Source: Polynucleobacter sp. MWH-UH24A
GTDB taxonomy: Bacteria > Pseudomonadota > Gammaproteobacteria > Burkholderiales > Burkholderiaceae
Length of the DNA: 64,000 bases
Assembly (NCBI RefSeq): GCF_018687475.1
Contig: NZ_CP061292.1
Span: 1,488,001-1,552,000, forward strand
Reading direction: 5' to 3'
Positions 7,564 through 15,720 of the stretch are shown piece by piece. Made by a program: the position numbers and the translations under genes. A model generated the notes under the pieces. It saw only the letters and a list, made by a program, of their open reading frames with translations, was not told where the DNA came from and ran no database searches. Positions within the stretch are counted from its first letter, which is position 1; each line of letters starts with the position of its first letter.

Positions 7564-8685
7564 ATCGGGGCTTAATAACGCCTCGTCGATTGGAACGTGC
7601 GACCGCTTCTGTGCCCGAGCAACGGGTGCAGAAGTGAGTTGCCCACGACAAATACTCAGCCCATTTCTTAAATGCGAGTTCAATCGCAAAGCTTCCATCA
7701 CTCCAAGATTGGCAATTTGCTCAATAAAGGGATAGGTCGCATTCGTTAAACCAATCGTGGATGTCCGAGCAACCGCGCCTGGCATATTGGCCACACAGTA
7801 ATGAATCACTCCATGTTCTATGTAGGTCGGCTCTGCGTGGGTGGTGGGGCGTGAGGTCTCAAAACAACCGCCTTGATCAATCGCCACATCGACCAAAACC
7901 GATCCGGCTCGCATCTGCTTGATCATGGCCGCGGTCACCAATTTAGGTGCTGAGCCACCTGGCAGCAACACTGCGCCAATCACCAAATCGCTTTCTCTCA
8001 CTGCATTCTCAATACTTTGCTGATCAGAGAACAGGGTTTGCACTCGATTACCGTAGAGCGCATCAATTTGCCGTAGGCGATCTAAGTCGCGATCCATGAT
8101 GCTCACGTGCGCGCCCATGCCAACCGCAATTTGCAAGGCATGACGGCCTACAACGCCTGCGCCCAAGATCAAGATCTTTGCAGTAGCAACACCGGGAATG
8201 CCGCCCAACAATAATCCAGAGCCCCCTTTGGATTTCTCCAAATGTGCAGCCCCTGCCTGAATCGACATCCGCCCTGCCACCTCGCTCATGGGCGCCAACA
8301 GTGGCAATGCACCGCTCGATGAGGTCACCGTCTCATAGGCAATGCAAATGGCTTTGGACTCGATTAATGCCTGTGTCTGGACTGGATCAGGCGCCAAATG
8401 CAAATAAGTAAACAGGGTCTGATCTGCATGCAGCATGGCGCACTCGATGGGCTGTGGCTCTTTAACCTTGACGATTAACTCGGCGGCGGCGAAGACCGCT
8501 TTGGCATCCTCGAGTAATGTTGCACCAGCCGCTTGATACTGCGCATCGGCAAACCCAATTTGTGCGCCAGCATTTTTTTCTACCAGCACCGAGTGGCCTT
8601 GGCGGGTAAGGCCATTGACCAGGCTAGGGGTTAGTCCAACCCGAAACTCATTATTTTTAATTTCTTTTGGAATACCAATAATCAT
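7543..8685 (-). CDS. ald: Alanine dehydrogenase
   Basis: Catalyses NAD+-dependent deamination of L-alanine to pyruvate and ammonium. The 380 residues begin with the signature IGIPKEIKNNEFRVGLTP. Catalytic Lys75 and His96 are in place. The NAD-binding Rossmann loop GAGVVG lies at residues 175-180. The length is slightly above the usual 370. Its start codon overlaps the stop of the upstream permease gene (ATGA), so translation is coupled. Together they form an alanine or amino-acid uptake and catabolism operon. The C-terminal tail overlaps the convergent DUF3501 gene. Confidence 0.95.
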   Translation of the reverse strand: MIIGIPKEIKNNEFRVGLTPSLVNGLTRQGHSVLVEKNAGAQIGFADAQYQAAGATLLEDAKAVFAAAELIVKVKEPQPIECAMLHADQTLFTYLHLAPDPVQTQALIESKAICIAYETVTSSSGALPLLAPMSEVAGRMSIQAGAAHLEKSKGGSGLLLGGIPGVATAKILILGAGVVGRHALQIAVGMGAHVSIMDRDLDRLRQIDALYGNRVQTLFSDQQSIENAVRESDLVIGAVLLPGGSAPKLVTAAMIKQMRAGSVLVDVAIDQGGCFETSRPTTHAEPTYIEHGVIHYCVANMPGAVARTSTIGLTNATYPFIEQIANLGVMEALRLNSHLRNGLSICRGQLTSAPVARAQKRSHVPIDEALLSPDLVEVCD

Positions 8686-10067
8686 TTCTGCTCTCCTAAT
8701 TGAAGTACGTGTTTTTTATTAATTCCTAATACGAAATACAGGATCAAATAAATGGTTAATAAGATTGGTCCCACAATGAGTGCCATGCGCGCATCCTCAT
8801 GAAAACTCATCAAGACAATGACCAACGCAATAAAGGCCAAGGCAAACCAGCTGGAATACGGCCACCAGGGAGCGCGGTATGACAATTGCGCAAGTTGATC
8901 CTTGCTAAGACTTGCCCGAAAGCGGAAGTGGGTATACAAAATGGAGATCCAGACCATGAGGCCCACAAATGTGACCGCCGCCATCATGTAATGGAAAGCC
9001 TTTTCAGGAACAAAATAGTTCAGTACGACACCAACCATCGGTACGCATACCGTTCCAATCACAGCACGATGCGGAACACCCGTTCGTGACAACGTAACAA
9101 AAGACTTTGAAGCATAGCCATTCGCAGATAAGGCATATAACAAGCGGCCACCACTAAACACCCCGGCATTGCAGGCGGATAGAGCTGCAGTAATCACCAC
9201 AAAATTAATAATGCCAGCGGCCTCGCGTAAGCCAATGCGCTCAAACATGGCCACAAATGGACTACCTTGCTGACCGACCTCATTCCATGGAAAGATTGCC
9301 AGAATAACCATCAGCGCACCTAAGTAAAAAATGAGGATGCGCCAAATGAGTGAGTCGATGGCCATCGGAATTGTCTGTTTCGGATTTTGTGCTTCGCCTG
9401 CAGATAGCCCAATCATTTCAATGCCGACATAGGCAAACAGCACCATATGTAATGAGAGTAAAAACCCACTAAACCCGTTTGGAAAAAATCCGCCATGCTG
9501 CCAGAGGTTACTCAGACCCATCGGTACCCAATCGTTAGTAAACCCAAAGAAGATTACTGAGCAACCCAATGCAATCATCAGCACGATTGCCATAATTTTG
9601 ATGAGTGCAAACCAAAACTCAAACTCACCAAATACTTTGACGGCAATCAAATTGATCAGCCCCATCAAGATGATGGAAGACAATGCCCAAATCCATTGCG
9701 GTGTGTCTGGAAACCAAATCCCCATATAAATACCCACCGCAGTCACTTCAGCAATGGCCACGACCACCCAGTAGGTCCAGTACCCCCAACCCACCATGTA
9801 TCCGGCTAGTGGATTGACATAGGTATTGGCATAGGTGGCAAATGATCCCGTGACCGGTTCATGGACAGCCATTTCTCCCAAGGTTCGCAAGACCACAAAT
9901 GCAACCATGCCAGCCAAGAAGTAGGCAAGCAAGATGGATGGCCCTGCAATTTGAATTGCGGTGGCAGATCCTAAAAATAATCCAACACCAATCGTAGAAC
10001 CCAAAGCCATTAAGCGAATGTGCCTGACTTTGAGGTGGCGCTTTAAGCCTTCTTCATTCTTCTCCAA
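8682..10067 (-). CDS. Amino-acid permease, AAT/APC family (ProY/CycA-like)
   Basis: Twelve-span amino acid:proton symporter. The N-terminal family motif (RHIRLMALGSTIGVGLF) and the segment FAYVGIEMIGLSAGEAQNP are typical of the AAT family. The sequence resembles ProY and CycA of enterobacteria. Coupling to alanine dehydrogenase suggests alanine, glycine or D-alanine as substrate (inference). I chose a TTG start at 10067 because AAAGGAG lies 5 bases upstream of it, giving 461 aa. In-frame ATGs at 10082 and 10109 lack ribosome-binding sites, and the longer reading would run through a perfect hairpin at 10088-10106. Confidence 0.88.
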   Translation of the reverse strand: MEKNEEGLKRHLKVRHIRLMALGSTIGVGLFLGSATAIQIAGPSILLAYFLAGMVAFVVLRTLGEMAVHEPVTGSFATYANTYVNPLAGYMVGWGYWTYWVVVAIAEVTAVGIYMGIWFPDTPQWIWALSSIILMGLINLIAVKVFGEFEFWFALIKIMAIVLMIALGCSVIFFGFTNDWVPMGLSNLWQHGGFFPNGFSGFLLSLHMVLFAYVGIEMIGLSAGEAQNPKQTIPMAIDSLIWRILIFYLGALMVILAIFPWNEVGQQGSPFVAMFERIGLREAAGIINFVVITAALSACNAGVFSGGRLLYALSANGYASKSFVTLSRTGVPHRAVIGTVCVPMVGVVLNYFVPEKAFHYMMAAVTFVGLMVWISILYTHFRFRASLSKDQLAQLSYRAPWWPYSSWFALAFIALVIVLMSFHEDARMALIVGPILLTIYLILYFVLGINKKHVLQLGEQK

Positions 10068-10087
10068 GAGAACTCCTTTCATGATGA

Positions 10088-10106
10088 CGGTGGCACAACG
10101 CCACCG
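10088..10106 (-). promoter_or_regulatory. Leader hairpin just upstream of the permease ribosome-binding site
   Basis: Perfect inverted repeat CGGTGGC-5-GCCACCG, ending 11 bases before the GGAG of the permease gene on the minus strand. No U-run follows, so it is not a terminator. It may stabilise the mRNA 5' end or regulate translation. Confidence 0.45.
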
Positions 10107-10152
10107 CATGAAAGTCTATGGAGCGAACTCGATTGAAACCAGTACCTAAAAA

Positions 10153-10257
10153 TTACAGAAGTATCAAGAACTAAATTAGTGCTTAGACTTCTCGTAGAAA
10201 CTGCTGAATAATCAAGATGAATTGCTTAAATAAAAAAGATTACTTACAGAAGAATCA
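10153..10257. repeat. Direct repeats in the permease-ald upstream region
   Basis: TTACAGAAGTATCA at 10153-10166 recurs as TTACAGAAGAATCA at 10244-10257 (13 of 14 bases). The copies are 91 bp apart in the 235-bp region that must hold the promoter of the permease-ald operon. They are candidate binding sites for a regulator, for instance of the Lrp/AsnC type often tied to alanine dehydrogenase genes. Otherwise the region 10110-10301 shows no gene. Confidence 0.35.
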
Positions 10258-10301
10258 GTAAATTCTTACAGGGATAGCCCTAGGCAAATAACAGAGAATT
10301 C

Positions 10302-12335
10302 TTAAGAGCCACGCTTAAACAACCGTAATAAATTAATGTAGTCATCGGTAAACATCGGGAAACCAGTGCGCTTTTGAATTTCCACTGCGCCGGATTTGAT
10401 CTTCTCTTGATTCAATAAATTTTGATTTCGCGTCATGATGACTTGGTCAGTATTGGCCAACCAATACTCAGGCCCGGTCTCAAAATCGGGTGAGTCGGTT
10501 ACCAAAACAATCGATAAGCCATGGGCATCGGCCAAATTTTTAGCCACAGGTAATAAATCCACAAAACGGTTGGTTGCCTGAAACACGATTACGCCATTGG
10601 GCTTGAGGTGTTTCATATAAATTTCCATCGCCTCTTTGGTAATTAAATGGGTCGGAATTGAATCCCCTGAGAAGGCATCCATTGCCAACACATCAAATTG
10701 TCGAGATGGCTCGCGATCGAGGGAAAGGCGACCATCGCCGATCACGATTTCATGGGTTCCTTTCATCTTTTCCAAAAAAGTGAAATCTTTTTTAGCCGCA
10801 GTGACCACCGACGGTGAGATTTCATAAAACACCCAATGATCACCAGGCTTGGCATAGACTGCTAACGCGCCCGCTCCCAAACCGATTACCCCGACAGTCT
10901 TTGGTGTGTCGGGCAAACTTGCGAAGACCCGTCCATAACCACTCGTTGGTCCATAGTAGCTCGATGGCGTCATTTGCAACTCTTCTTCAAGCAACTGTCC
11001 GCCATGCGCGATCGCGCCATGAATCAAGCTTCGGAAATTCGCTCCGGTAGAGTTATCGCGGGTACGTACAACACCATAAAAATCGCGCTCCATAAATCGC
11101 ACATCAAGCGTGTAGTCCCGAATTCCCTGCCATGACAACAGCCCAACGGCTAAGACAACGAGGGAAGCAACCCCCTTAGCCAACCAACGCATCCGTGAGG
11201 TTTCACCAATCGGTATAAATAGAGCAATCACCGCAGCACCAATGAGAGCGGCATAGAGCTCAAAATACCCTGTAAAGACCAAGGGTGCGATGACGGCCAT
11301 GGCCAATGAGCCAAGTGCCCCACCAATCGATATGGATAGATAAAAAGTCGTTAACTTGGAAGGATGTGGCTTCAGACGAGCCAGTTCACCGTGGCACACC
11401 ATACAAACCACAAATAAACCGAGTGCATAAACCGGTGTCACCATCTTGAGATTGAGGGAATCCGACAGCCACGCCATTGCTGGAACCAGCACAATCGCTA
11501 GCGGCAAAAATACTGCGCGCTTATACCAGCGGGGATGATCAAAACTGATGATGAAGGTGATTAAGTAAAGCGCAAGGGGTACCACCCACAGTAATGGTGC
11601 TGATGAGATGTTTTGGGTTAAATGACTACTAACTCCCAATAGCAATGCCGAACCAATCGCCGATAACGCCACCCAACGTAACCATTGGCCAATATGAATG
11701 GAATGAGCGGCAGCATTTAAATCGGATCCACCAACCTGCTGATCGCCAACGTTTTGTGCGTTCTTAACGGTTGATAAACCAAGAGCAAAACATAAGACTG
11801 CAAAGATACAAAATAATCCGGACCATGCCCAAGCGGTCTCACGGTTACCAAGCCAAGGCTCAATCAAAAATGGGTATCCGAGCAGAGCCAGGAGTGAAGC
11901 AAAATTTGAGAGGGCAAAGAGGCGATAAGGGGCTGAGGCTTGGTGGCGACGCCAATACCAAGCACCAATTAACGGGGTAGTGCTTGCGAGTAAAAAATAC
12001 GGCAACCCGATGGTTGCTAGTAGCAGTCCTAGGATTCTTAAAATCGGATCCTCGTTACCAAAGGGGCGCCACGCATCGCTCGCAATAATCGGCATCGTAA
12101 TAATTGCAGCTACCAAAAGAACGCCGTGCACCATGACCTGTCGCTTCATCGACAGATAACGAGTCAAGACATCGGCATAGGCATAACCTGCGAGAAGCGC
12201 CGATTGAAAAAAAAGTAAACATGTTCCCCACACTGCAGCAGAACCCCCAAACCACGGCAAGATTTGTTTTGCGATTAAAGGCTGAACCAGAAAAATTAGG
12301 AACGCGGAAATGAAAATAACGATGGCGTAGAACAT
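10302..12335 (-). CDS. Membrane-fused spermidine-synthase-like protein
   Basis: A 677-residue two-part protein. Residues 1 to about 400 hold roughly eleven to twelve hydrophobic segments, resembling a transporter-like membrane domain. The C-terminal 250 residues are a spermidine-synthase-type methyltransferase fold: VIGLGAGALAVYA (SAM-like nucleotide loop), GDGRLSLD, and MDAFSGDSIPTHL. Such fusions are widespread and usually named fused MFS/spermidine synthase. Whether it makes polyamines or acts on another aminopropyl or methyl acceptor is unknown. A palindrome, AGATTG-TTT-CAATCT, sits at 12350-12364 just before the start codon. The gene stands alone. Confidence 0.85.
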   Translation of the reverse strand: MFYAIVIFISAFLIFLVQPLIAKQILPWFGGSAAVWGTCLLFFQSALLAGYAYADVLTRYLSMKRQVMVHGVLLVAAIITMPIIASDAWRPFGNEDPILRILGLLLATIGLPYFLLASTTPLIGAWYWRRHQASAPYRLFALSNFASLLALLGYPFLIEPWLGNRETAWAWSGLFCIFAVLCFALGLSTVKNAQNVGDQQVGGSDLNAAAHSIHIGQWLRWVALSAIGSALLLGVSSHLTQNISSAPLLWVVPLALYLITFIISFDHPRWYKRAVFLPLAIVLVPAMAWLSDSLNLKMVTPVYALGLFVVCMVCHGELARLKPHPSKLTTFYLSISIGGALGSLAMAVIAPLVFTGYFELYAALIGAAVIALFIPIGETSRMRWLAKGVASLVVLAVGLLSWQGIRDYTLDVRFMERDFYGVVRTRDNSTGANFRSLIHGAIAHGGQLLEEELQMTPSSYYGPTSGYGRVFASLPDTPKTVGVIGLGAGALAVYAKPGDHWVFYEISPSVVTAAKKDFTFLEKMKGTHEIVIGDGRLSLDREPSRQFDVLAMDAFSGDSIPTHLITKEAMEIYMKHLKPNGVIVFQATNRFVDLLPVAKNLADAHGLSIVLVTDSPDFETGPEYWLANTDQVIMTRNQNLLNQEKIKSGAVEIQKRTGFPMFTDDYINLLRLFKRGS

Positions 12336-12454
12336 GGTTTGGCGATAGGAGATTGTTTCAATCTAAATGGCGCGCTGATGTTTAACCAGTTTTGTATAAG
12401 ACGCCATCAAAAAAGATGGGGATTGGGGAGTAATTTCAAACAGAAAATTAGATA

Positions 12455-12480
12455 CAAAAAAACCCCAGCAAGCTGGGGTT
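12455..12480 (-). terminator. Intrinsic terminator of the 48-aa secreted protein gene
   Basis: Minus-strand hairpin AACCCCAG-CTTG-CTGGGGTT (12461-12480) followed by seven T residues. It is a textbook rho-independent terminator 18 bases after the stop codon of the small gene. Confidence 0.92.
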
Positions 12481-12497
12481 CTTTGAGACAAAAAGGA

Positions 12498-12644
12498 TTA
12501 CTTCTTGTCAGCTGGCTTAGCAGCAGGAGCAGCAGCAGCTGGCTTAGCAGCGTCTTTCTTCTCGTCTTTCTTAGCTGGAGCAGCTTGAGCGAAAACACCA
12601 GCGGAGAACAAACCAGCAACTAACATAGCAACGATCTTTTTCAT
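12498..12644 (-). CDS. Small secreted Ala/Lys/Pro-rich protein (48 aa)
   Basis: A short gene that length filters easily miss. It encodes a signal peptide (MKKIVAMLVAGLFSAGVFA, cleavage before Gln20). The mature peptide of about 29 residues is made only of Ala, Lys, Asp, Glu, Pro and Gln, with KKDEKKD and repeated AAKPA units. Codon use is narrow (almost all Ala codons are GCT), and a strong terminator follows, so it is probably highly expressed. A ribosome-binding site (TTGGAG) precedes the ATG at 12644. Composition recalls acid-shock (Asr-like) periplasmic peptides, but I cannot assign a family. The leader contains two small hairpins (12672-12685 and 12733-12744). Confidence 0.8.
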   Translation of the reverse strand: MKKIVAMLVAGLFSAGVFAQAAPAKKDEKKDAAKPAAAAPAAKPADKK

Positions 12645-12819
12645 GTAAAACTCCAAAATAAAATTAATAAACGTAGTCTCCTACGGATCTAACTGCCACC
12701 TCAACCAAAACCAATGTAGCTACGAATGGCTTTAGCCGAAGCTAGTTCATTAACGCTCCCGAAAAACAAAGCGTTGACAAACTAATTACCTGAACATCAA
12801 TTTCAAGTAAATCAGGAGT

Positions 12820-13608
12820 TTAGCAAAAAGATTGGCCCGAGGAATTGGCGATTTGCTTAAGGCAAGCGGCGGCCGCCGCAAACCCAAACGGCGCGGTTAC
12901 AGTAACCCCGGAACCATACCCTGAGCATTCCAAACCCCCACTGGCTATGCCCCTCCTGGCTTCGGATGAGTAAACCGCCTGAATTCCCATGGGTTTCTTT
13001 AAATCCCTACTAAATAAGTGGTTTTTTCGCAATTGCGCTCTGATTTTGGCCAGTAAGGGGTCTTGAATGGTCTTAGCCAGGTCGGCAATCTGAATTCGGG
13101 TGGGGTCTAACTTCCCCCCGGCACCCCCGCACATGGTTAATGGAATCTGGTGACGCTGACAAAAATTGGCAAGCGCGACCTTGGTAGACGCCTCATCGCA
13201 AGCATCGAGAACAAAAGCCCCCTGGGGAATGATGTGCTCTAGATTTCCTAACTCGGCGAATGCATCATGAATCGTGAGTTGTATCGTTGGGTTAATGGCT
13301 TGTAAACGCTCAGCCATCGCTAGCACTTTCGCTTTTCCGAAATTTCCTTCAACGGCATGCAACTGACGATTAACGTTACTTTGCGCAATGTGATCAAAAT
13401 CCACCAAAACCAAATGGCCAACGGCTGAGCGTGCTAAAGCTTCGGCGGCCCATGACCCAACTCCGCCAAGACCGATCACTACGACCGTGGCACGGCCAAA
13501 AGCTTCAAATGCATCTTCGCCGTATAAACGGGCGACTCCAGCAAATCGTCGATCTGCAGCCGGGTTGCTTTCACAGGTGGTTTGGTCAACTGTTCTTTCG
13601 TTTGCCAT
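12820..13608 (-). CDS. tcdA: tRNA threonylcarbamoyladenosine dehydratase TcdA
   Basis: E1/ThiF-like enzyme that uses ATP to cyclise t6A37 of ANN-decoding tRNAs to ct6A. The 262 residues carry the nucleotide loop GLGGVGSW (residues 46-53), the conserved NRQLHA segment that follows, and the family stretch [15 protein letters not shown]. Length and order match E. coli TcdA (CsdL). The N-terminal 20 residues are extra relative to E. coli. The gene is divergent from pdxH, with only 22 bp between the start codons. No CsdA/CsdE partner is adjacent. Confidence 0.92.
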   Translation of the reverse strand: MANERTVDQTTCESNPAADRRFAGVARLYGEDAFEAFGRATVVVIGLGGVGSWAAEALARSAVGHLVLVDFDHIAQSNVNRQLHAVEGNFGKAKVLAMAERLQAINPTIQLTIHDAFAELGNLEHIIPQGAFVLDACDEASTKVALANFCQRHQIPLTMCGGAGGKLDPTRIQIADLAKTIQDPLLAKIRAQLRKNHLFSRDLKKPMGIQAVYSSEARRGIASGGLECSGYGSGVTVTAPFGFAAAAACLKQIANSSGQSFC

Positions 13609-13630
13609 AGGCTCTCTTTATACTCAATCC

Positions 13631-14278
13631 ATGAGCACAATCAGTAAAAACTTAGCCGATCTACGCAAAAACTATACCGCAGGGCAATTATCGGAAAACG
13701 ATGTGCCAGCAGATCCGGTTGTTCTATTTGAAACCTGGTTTTTACAGGCTAGTCAGGCGCAGTGCCCTGAACCGAATGCGATGGTGCTCGCTACCGCTGA
13801 TGCAAGCGGTACTCCCTCGGCACGGGTGGTTTTATTAAAAGGAATCAGCCAGGGTGATTTTTGTTTCTTTACCAATTACGCCAGTCAAAAAGGGCAAGAG
13901 CTTGAAAACCGTCCACAAGCGGCACTTCTTTTTCATTGGCACGAACTAGAACGTCAGGTTCGCATTAACGGCATTGTGTCGAAGCTCACCGCAGCAGAGA
14001 GTGATGACTATTTTTTTCAACGTCCTCCAGCCTCTCGAATTGGTGCTTGGGCCTCACCCCAAAGTCGAGAAATTGAGAGTCGTGCTTTTTTAGAACAGGA
14101 AGAACTTCGCTTTAAAGAACAATTTGGAGAAAACCCTCCCCGACCAGCACAATGGGGGGGATATCGCCTAAAGCCCGAGAAGATTGAGTTTTGGCAGGGC
14201 CGCCCCTCGCGCTTGCACGATCGCATTTTGTTTACCAAGACTCAAGAGGTATGGCGTGTTAGTCGCTTAGCGCCATAG
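13631..14278 (+). CDS. pdxH: Pyridoxine/pyridoxamine 5'-phosphate oxidase
   Basis: FMN-dependent enzyme that oxidises PNP or PMP to pyridoxal 5'-phosphate. It is 215 aa from the ATG at 13631. Features include the RVVLLKG strand, [10 protein letters not shown] (FMN phosphate contacts), and the C-terminal [13 protein letters not shown] motif that closes the active site. An upstream in-frame Met exists, but that extension would run antisense through tcdA, and homologues start near [13 protein letters not shown]. No strong ribosome-binding site is seen. It converges with msrA, 10 bases apart. Confidence 0.95.
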   Translation: MSTISKNLADLRKNYTAGQLSENDVPADPVVLFETWFLQASQAQCPEPNAMVLATADASGTPSARVVLLKGISQGDFCFFTNYASQKGQELENRPQAALLFHWHELERQVRINGIVSKLTAAESDDYFFQRPPASRIGAWASPQSREIESRAFLEQEELRFKEQFGENPPRPAQWGGYRLKPEKIEFWQGRPSRLHDRILFTKTQEVWRVSRLAP

Positions 14279-14288
14279 GGCGGATACC

Positions 14289-14831
14289 TTAATCCTTGAG
14301 CAAGGTTGCAAAGGTTTTTTTGAACTTACTCACCTTAGGTCCAACCACAGCCATGCAATACCCTTGAAATGGGTGATTGCGGTAGTAATTTTGATGATAG
14401 TCTTCAGCAGGATAAAAAACTGGGGCCATGATCACCTCGGTGACGATCGGATCGGAAAAGTGTCTTTGTGCCTCAAGCTCTCTCACGAGCTCTTTAGCGC
14501 TTTGTAGTTGCTGCTCGCTTAAGGCATAAATGACCGAACGGTATTGGGTTCCAACGTCATTCCCCTGATAGTTCAATGTGGTTGGATCATGGATCACAAA
14601 AAATATTTCCAATAACTGCCGATAGGTGACGGCGGTGGGATCAAATTCAATCTGAACAACCTCAGCATGACCCGTTGACTCTGAGCAGACCGCTTCATAG
14701 CTTGGATTTTCGATATGGCCCCCAGCATATCCGGAGATCACATGTTGTACGCCTTGGACGCGCTGATAGACCGCCTCGAGGCACCAGAAACACCCCCCAC
14801 CCAATATCGCCTTCTCTGAAATCATTGCCAC
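14289..14831 (-). CDS. msrA: Peptide-methionine (S)-S-oxide reductase
   Basis: Repairs methionine-S-sulfoxide in proteins using thioredoxin. The catalytic motif GCFWCLE has its nucleophile at about residue 14. GYAGGHIENPSYE and the C-terminal HQNYYRNHPFQGYC motif are also present. I start it at a GTG (14831), because GGAG lies 7 bases upstream; the next codons give an ATG at 14825, which is the alternative. A longer reading to 14960 would overlap the upstream exporter gene and is unlikely. It is probably co-transcribed with that exporter. Confidence 0.93.
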   Translation of the reverse strand: MAMISEKAILGGGCFWCLEAVYQRVQGVQHVISGYAGGHIENPSYEAVCSESTGHAEVVQIEFDPTAVTYRQLLEIFFVIHDPTTLNYQGNDVGTQYRSVIYALSEQQLQSAKELVRELEAQRHFSDPIVTEVIMAPVFYPAEDYHQNYYRNHPFQGYCMAVVGPKVSKFKKTFATLLKD

Positions 14832-14856
14832 GAAGATTCTCCAATGCTGTTTGAAC

Positions 14857-15516
14857 TTAACTTCCCATGAGTAAGCGTAATGCAAAATAAATAAACAAGA
14901 TGCTGACTCCAAACCACAGCATAGCCGCCAATTGCGGGCGACGCTCAAATCCATGGGCAAGGGTTTCGCCAGCCCAAATCAGTGCCCCTAAGTAGGTGAT
15001 GCTAATCACTTGCAAGATGATGGCAAGGTATAAAAAACTGAGCGCCGGGTTGGCAAATTGCGGATCCACAAACTGAGTAAAGAAGGAAATGAAGAAAAAA
15101 ATGGCTTTGGGGTTAGTCAGCGACAAAGCTAGAGCAGCGACAAAAGGATGCATTTGCAGAAATCGAATCGAGCCTGCTTGGGCGCCACTCTGTGGAACAC
15201 TTTTTTGAAAACGGTACCAAGCGGTTCGCATTAGACCCCAAGCTAGCCACAATAAATAAATCGCCCCGAGCCAGCGTAATGCAATAAAGAGGGTTGGTGA
15301 GTTTTGCAACAGCGACGCGGCACCCAAAACAATCGCTGCCATCAGGAGCGAATCGCCCACAACAATACCAAATGATGCCCACGCTCCTGCTCTCCAACCC
15401 AATTGGGAGGTGGTCGCTAGAACATAAAGGGAGTTTGGGCCCGGCAATAAAACAATCGCGATAGTACCCAGAATAAAGGTCGGCAACTCCACAACGCCTA
15501 CCTGAGTCAAATTCAT
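14857..15516 (-). CDS. LysE/RhtB-family amino-acid exporter (LeuE-like)
   Basis: Inner-membrane exporter of amino acids with six predicted spans. Diagnostic features are IVLLPGPNSLYVL near the N-terminus and the LTNPKAIFFFISFFTQF segment. The pattern is close to E. coli LeuE (leucine and methionine export). I chose the Met at 15516 because the distance from it to the PGPN motif equals that of LeuE, giving 219 aa. Further in-frame Met codons lie at 15528 and 15591. msrA follows after about 25 bases on the same strand. Confidence 0.85.
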   Translation of the reverse strand: MNLTQVGVVELPTFILGTIAIVLLPGPNSLYVLATTSQLGWRAGAWASFGIVVGDSLLMAAIVLGAASLLQNSPTLFIALRWLGAIYLLWLAWGLMRTAWYRFQKSVPQSGAQAGSIRFLQMHPFVAALALSLTNPKAIFFFISFFTQFVDPQFANPALSFLYLAIILQVISITYLGALIWAGETLAHGFERRPQLAAMLWFGVSILFIYFALRLLMGS

Positions 15517-15637
15517 CCAATCCAGCATGACTAGATCATAAACAGGAAACGTGTCATAATAGTGAGCTTTTTGAAACATCGTCCCCAGCAATTTACATTT
15601 TTCAGCGTTTTGGTTTTTACCCCGCTGCCGCTTGTCT

Positions 15638-15713
15638 GATGGTCGATGCCCTAGACCATCGCGCCTTTATATAAACCAGGCGCACAACCGGAGACCATCC
15701 TGTAAGAGGATGG
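15638..15713 (+). promoter_or_regulatory. Structured leader of the rhlE gene with competing hairpins
   Basis: Three hairpins lie in a row. Hairpin 1 is GATGGTC (15638-15644) with GACCATC (15654-15660). Hairpin 2 is GCGCCT (15661-15666) with AGGCGC (15678-15683). Hairpin 3 is CCATCCT (15695-15701) with AGGATGG (15707-15713), which covers the Shine-Dalgarno AGAGGA. The first arm GATGGTC can also pair perfectly with GACCATC at 15693-15699, which would free the ribosome-binding site. This looks like a two-state RNA switch. Confidence 0.55.
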
Positions 15714-15720
15714 ATATTGC

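Noticed and set aside
12339..12623. Frames in the other phases across the small secreted-protein gene
   Set aside because: Low-complexity Ser/Leu-rich translations that are shadows of the Ala/Lys-rich gene on the minus strand and cross its terminator.
12774..12802. A TTGACA sequence as a plus-strand promoter
   Set aside because: No acceptable -10 box at 16-18 bp and no plus-strand gene starts downstream.
13487..13630. N-terminal extension of pdxH
   Set aside because: It lies antisense to the conserved start of tcdA, and homologues begin at the Met at 13631.
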